Assembly: GCA_020025295.1 (NCBI GenBank) | Contig: JAHHSJ010000043.1 | Coordinates: 1-18,052 of the forward strand | Direction: 5' to 3' | Source: Oscillospiraceae bacterium | Lineage (GTDB): Bacteria; Bacillota; Clostridia; Oscillospirales; Oscillospiraceae | DNA length: 18,052 nt | Shown: piece by piece, positions 13,420 to 18,052 of the stretch | Position numbering within the stretch: the first letter of the stretch is position 1 | Layout: every line of letters begins with the position of its first letter | The notes under the pieces: generated by a model | Databases searched by the model: none | What the model saw: only the letters and a program-made list of their open reading frames with translations | Told to the model about the DNA's origin: nothing | Made by a program: the position numbers and the translations under genes

Positions 13420-14976
13420 ATGATCGGTTTGGCGCAGACTCCCGTTGTGCAGATGAGAGGCATCTCCAAAACTTTCGGTCCCGTGGTTGCAAACTCCAAG
13501 GTGAATCTGGAGCTGTATCCCGGTGAAATCCTGTCCCTGCTGGGTGAAAACGGCAGCGGCAAGACCACTTTGATGAATATGCTGTCCGGTATCTATTTCC
13601 CCGACGAGGGCCAGATCTTCGTCAACGGCGAGGAAGTGACCATCGCCTCCCCCAGAGACGCCTTTGCCCTTCGCATCGGCATGATCCATCAGCACTTCAA
13701 GCTGGTGGATGTGTTCACCGCTGCGGAGAACATCGTTCTGGGTCTGGAAGGCAGCGTGATGCTGGATCGCAAGCAGGTGGCCGCCCGTGTGCGGATGATC
13801 TGCGAGAAGTACGGCTTTGATGTGGACCCGGACCAGAAGGTCTACAACATGTCCGTGTCCCAGAAGCAGACGCTGGAAATCGTTAAGGTGCTGTATCGTG
13901 GCACCGACATCCTCATTCTGGATGAGCCCACCGCCGTTCTGACTCCTCAGGAGACGGAAAAGCTGTTTAAGGTCCTCAAAAACATGAAGGAGGACGGCAA
14001 GAGCGTGGTCATCATCACCCACAAGCTGCATGAGGTGATGGAGGTTTCCGACCGTGTGGCGGTGCTGCGTAAGGGCGAGTATATCGGTGAAGTGCTTACG
14101 GCGGATACCAATCCGCAGGAGCTGACCAATATGATGGTGGGACATCAGGTGTCCCTGAACATCCAGCGTCCTGAGCCGAAGAATCCCCGGCCCCGTCTGG
14201 TGGTGGAGCACCTGTCCGTGAAGGACAGCGAGGGAATCCCGGCCGTGAAGGATGTCAGCTTCACCGCAAACAGCGGCGAGGTGCTGGGCATCGCCGGTAT
14301 TTCCGGCTGCGGCCAGAAGGAGCTGCTGGAGGCCATTGCCGGCCTGCAGCCGGCTGAGCAGGGCAGCAGCGTCGTCTATCTGGGCGAGAACGGCGAGCAG
14401 GAGCAGCTGGTGGGTCTTTCCGCCCGTCAGGTGCGTGCCAAGGGCGTGGCTCTGTCCTTCGTCCCGGAGGACCGACTCGGCATGGGTCTGGTGGGTGACA
14501 TGAACATCCCGGACAACATGATGCTGCGCTCCTATTCCGAGGGCAAGGGTCCCTTCGTCCGCCGCAAGGGTCCCCGTAAGCTGGCAGAGCAGGTGGTCAA
14601 GCAGCTGGAGGTAGTCACCCCCGGTCTGGACACCCCGGTCCGCAAGCTGTCCGGCGGCAATGTGCAGAAGATTCTGCTGGGCCGTGAAATCGCCGCCGCC
14701 CCCAATGTGCTGATGACCGCCTACGCCGTGCGTGGTCTGGACATCAACAGCAGCTACGCCATCTACGATCTGGTGAACCAGCAGAAGGAGCAGGGCTGCG
14801 CCGTCATTTTCGTCGGCGAGGATCTGGATGTGCTGCTGGAGCTTTGTGACCGGATTCTGGTGCTTTGCTCCGGTCAAGTCAACGGTATTCTGGACGGACG
14901 CACCGCTACGAAGGAGCAGGTGGGTCTGCTTATGACCAATCTTCATAGCAAGGAAGGAGGGGCGGAGCATGAATAA
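13420..14976 (+). CDS. Nucleoside ABC transporter, double ATP-binding subunit (YufO-like)
   Basis: This roughly 518-residue protein carries two ATP-binding domains in one chain, as in YufO/RbsA-type importers. The first domain has Walker A GENGSGKT (42-49), a signature-like MSVSQKQTLEI (about 144-154) and Walker B ILILDEPTA (D168, E169). The second has a degenerate Walker A GISGCGQKE (293-301), a proper LSGGN signature (410-414) and a degenerate Walker B region VLMTAYAVRGLDI. One active and one weakened ATP site is normal for this family. It powers uptake through the two permeases downstream. The start is uncertain: ATG 13420 has its purine-rich site directly against it, whereas TTG 13429 has AAAGGA eight bases away and would give MAQTPVVQMRG. 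The frame upstream to 13339 is not supported. Confidence 0.92.
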   Translation: MIGLAQTPVVQMRGISKTFGPVVANSKVNLELYPGEILSLLGENGSGKTTLMNMLSGIYFPDEGQIFVNGEEVTIASPRDAFALRIGMIHQHFKLVDVFTAAENIVLGLEGSVMLDRKQVAARVRMICEKYGFDVDPDQKVYNMSVSQKQTLEIVKVLYRGTDILILDEPTAVLTPQETEKLFKVLKNMKEDGKSVVIITHKLHEVMEVSDRVAVLRKGEYIGEVLTADTNPQELTNMMVGHQVSLNIQRPEPKNPRPRLVVEHLSVKDSEGIPAVKDVSFTANSGEVLGIAGISGCGQKELLEAIAGLQPAEQGSSVVYLGENGEQEQLVGLSARQVRAKGVALSFVPEDRLGMGLVGDMNIPDNMMLRSYSEGKGPFVRRKGPRKLAEQVVKQLEVVTPGLDTPVRKLSGGNVQKILLGREIAAAPNVLMTAYAVRGLDINSSYAIYDLVNQQKEQGCAVIFVGEDLDVLLELCDRILVLCSGQVNGILDGRTATKEQVGLLMTNLHSKEGGAEHE

Positions 14977-16075
14977 GACCAACGCTTCCAAAACGCCTTT
15001 GATCCGTATCGCAAAACGGGACGACCTGCCCCATTGGAAGGGCTGGCTCATCCGCATCATCGCCGTGCTTCTGGCTCTGGTGGTGGACGGCCTGCTCATC
15101 TATGCGATCGTGCATCTGAACCCGGTGGAGGTCTACCGTGCCATGTACGAGGGCGCTTTCGGCACCTCTCGCCGTGCGTGGGTTTCCATCCGTGACGCCG
15201 CCGTGCTGCTGTGCATCGGCGTGGGACTTGCCCCTGCCTTTAAGATGAAATTCTGGAATCTGGGCGCAGAAGGCCAGATCCTGATTGGCGGTATCGCTAC
15301 CGCTGCCTGTATGATCTATCTGGGCACCAGCGTTCCCAACTGGCTGCTGCTGGTCGTCATGGCTGTGGTTTCCATCGCCGCCGGCGCCATCTGGGGTCTC
15401 ATCCCCGCCGTGGCAAAGGCCCGCTGGGACACCAACGAGAGCCTGTTTACCCTGATGCTCAACTATGTAGCCATCCAGCTCACCAGCTATGCGGTGGCCT
15501 GCTGGGAAAACCCCTTCGGCTCCAACACCGTGGGCATCATCAACCAGAACAATATGGCCGGCTGGTTCCCCCGGTTGTTCGGTCAGACCTACGGTCTGAA
15601 TGTGCTGCTGGCTGTGGTGCTGATGGTGGGAATGTACGCCTACCTGAGCCATACCAAGCAGGGCTATGAGATCGCCGTTGCCGGCGAAAGCCAGAACACC
15701 GCCCGTTATGCCGGTATCAACCTGACGAAGGTGTATATCCGCACCATGGTGATTTCCGGCGCTATCTGCGGCTTTACCGGCTATATCTGCGTGGCCGGCG
15801 CAAGCCACACCATCTCCACCAATACCGCCGGCGGTCGTGGCTTTACCGCAATCATCGTGGCATGGCTGGCAAAGTTCAACCCCTTTATCATGGTGATTAT
15901 CTCCTTCCTGCTGACCTTCCTCTCCAACGGTTCCGCAGAAATCGCCAGCCGCTACAACCTGAATGACTACGCCGCTCAGATGATCGAGGGCATCATCCTG
16001 TTCTTCATTCTGGGCAGTGAATTCTTCATCAACTACCGTCTGATCTTCCGGGGAAAGGAGGAGGCTCATGAGTAA
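14969..16075 (+). CDS. Nucleoside ABC transporter permease (YufP-like)
   Basis: This 368-residue membrane protein belongs to the branched-chain/ribose-type permease superfamily (YufP branch). It has about eight to ten hydrophobic helices after a 25-residue polar start. Landmarks include KMKFWNLGAEGQILIGGIAT (a family-typical segment), NESLFTLMLNYVAIQ, and AVAGESQNTARYAGIN, the cytoplasmic loop that docks on the ATPase. It forms the membrane channel with the next gene product. AAGGAGG lies 9-10 nt upstream, and its ATG overlaps the end of the ATPase gene by 8 nt, so the two are translationally coupled. Confidence 0.93.
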   Translation: MNKTNASKTPLIRIAKRDDLPHWKGWLIRIIAVLLALVVDGLLIYAIVHLNPVEVYRAMYEGAFGTSRRAWVSIRDAAVLLCIGVGLAPAFKMKFWNLGAEGQILIGGIATAACMIYLGTSVPNWLLLVVMAVVSIAAGAIWGLIPAVAKARWDTNESLFTLMLNYVAIQLTSYAVACWENPFGSNTVGIINQNNMAGWFPRLFGQTYGLNVLLAVVLMVGMYAYLSHTKQGYEIAVAGESQNTARYAGINLTKVYIRTMVISGAICGFTGYICVAGASHTISTNTAGGRGFTAIIVAWLAKFNPFIMVIISFLLTFLSNGSAEIASRYNLNDYAAQMIEGIILFFILGSEFFINYRLIFRGKEEAHE

Positions 16076-17048
16076 CTTCATCTCTCTTTGGCAGGCAGCC
16101 ATCACCTTCGGCACCGTCATCCTGTTCGGCGCTCTGGGCGAGCTGATTACCCAGAAGTCCGGCAACCTGAACCTGGGTACCCCCGGTATCGTCTATCTGG
16201 GCGGCATCGGTTCTCTGGCCGGCGCCTTCATCTATGAGAACACCGCAGCGAACCCCAACTCCGTGGTGGGCGTCATCGTGGCCCTTGTCTGTGCCATCAT
16301 TGCCAGCGCTCTGGGCGGTCTGGTGTACGCCTTCCTCACCATCACCCTGCGTGCCAACCAGAATGTCACCGGCCTGACCCTGACCATCTTCGGTTCCGGC
16401 GTGGCAAACTTCTTCGGCGGCAGCCTGAATAAGCTGGCCGGCGGCGTGGGTCAGATCAGCGTCGGCATCACCAGCTCCGGCTTCCGTGCCGTGACGCCCC
16501 TGAGCAATCTGGGCCTGCCGGGCAAGCTGTTTTTCAGCTATGGCTTCCTCACCTATGCAGCCATCCTGCTGGCGATCCTTGCCTCGGTGTTCTTCAACCG
16601 CACCCGTAAGGGCCTCAATCTCCGTGCTGTGGGCGAGTCCCCGGCAACCGCCGACGCCACCGGCATCAGCGTCAGCCGCTATAAGTATGTGGCGACCTGC
16701 GTGGGCGCAGCCATTACCGGTCTGGGCGGCGTGTTCTACACCATGAACTATGTCAAGGGCACTTGGGCCAACGACGGTACCATGGAGAGCCTTGGCTGGC
16801 TGGCTCTGGCACTGGTGATTTTCTCCAGCTGGAAGAGCCTCAATGTCATCTGGGGCAGCTACCTCTTCGGTATCCTCTATTGGCTGTACTTCTATATCGG
16901 CGGCCTGAGCCGTTACAGCCAGGAGCTGTTCAAGATGCTCCCCTATGTGGTCACCATCGTGGTTCTGGTGGTGTCCAGTATGCGTCAGAAGAAGGAAAAT
17001 ACCGGTCCTGCCGCACTGGGTCTCAGCTACTTCCGCGAAGAGCGCTGA
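16068..17048 (+). CDS. Nucleoside ABC transporter permease (YufQ-like)
   Basis: This 326-residue second permease has about eight to nine hydrophobic helices. Family landmarks are LGELITQKSGNLNLGTPGIV (near 25-44), QNVTGLTLTIFGSGVANFFG (about 100-119) and the ATPase-docking loop LRAVGESPATADATGISVSR. Next comes a glycine-rich TGLGGVFYTM. It pairs with the upstream permease to import nucleosides or similar solutes captured by the BMP protein. The start overlaps the preceding gene by 8 nt and is preceded by AAAGGAGG. The operon ends in a strong terminator 19 bp after its stop. Confidence 0.93.
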   Translation: MSNFISLWQAAITFGTVILFGALGELITQKSGNLNLGTPGIVYLGGIGSLAGAFIYENTAANPNSVVGVIVALVCAIIASALGGLVYAFLTITLRANQNVTGLTLTIFGSGVANFFGGSLNKLAGGVGQISVGITSSGFRAVTPLSNLGLPGKLFFSYGFLTYAAILLAILASVFFNRTRKGLNLRAVGESPATADATGISVSRYKYVATCVGAAITGLGGVFYTMNYVKGTWANDGTMESLGWLALALVIFSSWKSLNVIWGSYLFGILYWLYFYIGGLSRYSQELFKMLPYVVTIVVLVVSSMRQKKENTGPAALGLSYFREER

Positions 17049-17066
17049 GCCAAGTTTTACACAAGC

Positions 17067-17104
17067 AAAAGCGTCCCCGTTTGCACAACGGGGACGCTTT
17101 TTTT
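17067..17104 (+). terminator. Rho-independent terminator of the ABC transporter operon
   Basis: A perfect 15 bp stem, AAAAGCGTCCCCGTT paired with AACGGGGACGCTTTT, has a 5-nt loop. It is followed by a T-run ending at 17104. Confidence 0.92.
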
Positions 17105-17105
17105 G

Positions 17106-17133
17106 TTGAGTTTTTCCGGATTCGTGTTACACT
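17106..17133 (+). promoter_or_regulatory. Weak predicted promoter for the 17243 gene
   Basis: TTGAGT (17106-17111), a 16 bp spacer and TACACT (17128-17133) could serve the downstream gene. A TATAAT at 17165-17170 is an alternative -10 box but has no -35 partner at normal spacing. Confidence 0.35.
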
Positions 17134-17142
17134 AGAGGCTAA

Positions 17143-17158
17143 GCTCACCGTGGTGAGC
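17143..17158. promoter_or_regulatory. 16-bp inverted repeat before the 17243 gene
   Basis: GCTCACC-GT-GGTGAGC is a perfect inverted repeat lying between the two candidate -10 boxes. There is no T-run, so a regulator binding site is more likely than a terminator. Confidence 0.4.
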
Positions 17159-17242
17159 GCCCTATATAATATGTATACACCGGCGTTGGGGAAACCGCAG
17201 CGCCGGGCGGATTCCCGGAACGGGACGGAAGGAGAAATCAAC

Positions 17243-17827
17243 ATGGGACAGGGACAGAAGCTGTTCAACGAGGCGGTGGAGCATTATAACCACGCCATTG
17301 AGCTGGTAAAGATGCTCTATCAGGTACATTGGGACGCAGAGAAACAGTTCAGCGGTCGGGCGGAGCGGATGAATCCCCAGCAGCCGCTGATTTACTTCGA
17401 CCTCATCCTGCAGGCGGTGCTGCTGAGTCTGGCGGTGAGTGACGAGAACTTCGATCCGCTGGAGCGGCAGTATGTGGAAAAAATCACCGACTACGGCGAT
17501 TTGACCGACTATCTCCGTTGGTGGAGCCGGGGCAAGACCGACTTCACTTGGGAGCAGATCGCCGCCATGGATACCCGTACCCAGCGCCAGCTGGTGGCCA
17601 TGCTGCCGGATGTGCTGGACCAGCTGTGTGATGACTTTGTGGCGCCGCTGGCTAAGGTGGACTCCGCCATCCGGGAGACGAACTTTCTGGCCCAGCTGAC
17701 GGAGGAAATCTACCGCATCAGCTCCACACTGGGCTATATGGACGGACAGGTGACGGCGGAGGAGGCGGACGCTTCGGCGGATATGATTGAACGGCTGCTG
17801 AGCCGCCGCTGGAAGCAGATGCTGTGA
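17243..17827 (+). CDS. Hypothetical helical protein, possibly TerB-like
   Basis: The 194-residue, mostly helical soluble protein has no signal peptide or membrane helix. The family is not recognised with confidence. Two segments look like TerB-type repeats: LLSLAVSDENFDPLERQYVE (60-79) and STLGYMDGQVTAEEADASAD (161-180). Each has an acidic D...E loop followed by a helix. This is a visual resemblance only. The start at 17243 is supported by GGAAGGAG eight bases upstream; the same frame runs far upstream through the permease gene in another phase and was not used. It follows the transporter terminator and stands alone, so no function can be taken from its neighbours. Confidence 0.75.
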   Translation: MGQGQKLFNEAVEHYNHAIELVKMLYQVHWDAEKQFSGRAERMNPQQPLIYFDLILQAVLLSLAVSDENFDPLERQYVEKITDYGDLTDYLRWWSRGKTDFTWEQIAAMDTRTQRQLVAMLPDVLDQLCDDFVAPLAKVDSAIRETNFLAQLTEEIYRISSTLGYMDGQVTAEEADASADMIERLLSRRWKQML

Positions 17828-17862
17828 GGATGAGAGGGGCGATCCGCTGGGCGGCACTTCCC

Positions 17863-17891
17863 TGTCATTCTGAGCGTCAGCGAAGAATCTT
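17863..17891 (+). repeat. Partial copy of the left-end repeat element
   Basis: TGTCATTCTGAGCGTCAGCG followed by AAGAATCTT matches the left end of the units at 162-578, including the TCAGCG variant of units 1 and 5. The central part and the inverted right end are missing. The rest of 17828-18052 shows no gene or other feature. Confidence 0.75.
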
Positions 17892-18052
17892 CTCCTCCGA
17901 CAGGCACAGTTTCTGGCTGTTTTGGTCGCCATATGCCCTCGAAAGGGTCGAACGGGCGGCAGAACGGGTCAAAAACCGGGCGGAGCCGTCGTACCCTCCG
18001 CAGACAGGCAGGAAGAGCGAGTTTGTCAAAGAAAGACACAAAAACCAACAAA

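Noticed and set aside
13363..15099. 578-residue minus-strand open frame opposite the ATPase gene
   Set aside because: Histidine-, leucine- and glutamine-rich antisense reading with no start signal; the plus strand carries full ABC ATPase motifs.

Overview
The window looks like chromosomal DNA of a fairly GC-rich anaerobic Firmicute, most likely a gut Oscillospirales/Oscillospiraceae member (inference). The signs are strong AGGAGG-type ribosome binding sites, occasional TTG starts, many hairpin-plus-T-run terminators, a Xpt-type xanthine phosphoribosyltransferase and a BMP/YufOPQ-type nucleoside ABC transporter. No rRNA, tRNA, CRISPR array, transposase or phage gene was seen.

Left part (1-2300). 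Positions 1-659 hold no gene but carry five tandem copies of a ~75 bp element with palindromic ends, repeating every ~88 bp. Then come RNase HI (660-1097) and a membrane-anchored alpha/beta hydrolase (1313-2248). The hydrolase ends at a perfect 20-bp-stem terminator shared with a convergent gene.

Middle part (2375-8527, all minus strand). This is the most distinctive region. Two amidohydrolases of the YtcJ type, both 542 residues and about 87% identical by hand count, flank a MATE-family exporter and a multi-spanning membrane protein that ends in a LuxR-type DNA-binding domain. Terminators divide the region into three transcripts: amidohydrolase B; the LuxR-type regulator; MATE plus amidohydrolase A. 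A tandem 13-bp repeat and a 14-bp perfect palindrome lie upstream of the MATE operon and are candidate operators. The layout suggests a regulated hydrolysis-and-export module for an unknown compound.

Next (8677-9218, minus) is a small two-gene unit, a DUF6442-like membrane protein and an XRE repressor, behind a near-consensus promoter threaded with GATGCCAAG repeats.

Right part (9377-17101) is purine or nucleoside salvage. It has xpt (minus), a lipoprotein of unknown function (minus), an APRT-like phosphoribosyltransferase (minus), and, divergently on the plus strand, a BMP-family nucleoside-binding lipoprotein followed by an ATPase and two permeases. The binding protein and the ATPase-permease operon have separate promoters, yet both leaders carry the same 13-bp palindrome AAGGTACTACCTT. 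This suggests one regulator controls both, so imported nucleosides or bases would be matched with phosphoribosyltransferase salvage. The window closes with a helical hypothetical protein (17243-17827) and a partial copy of the left-end repeat.
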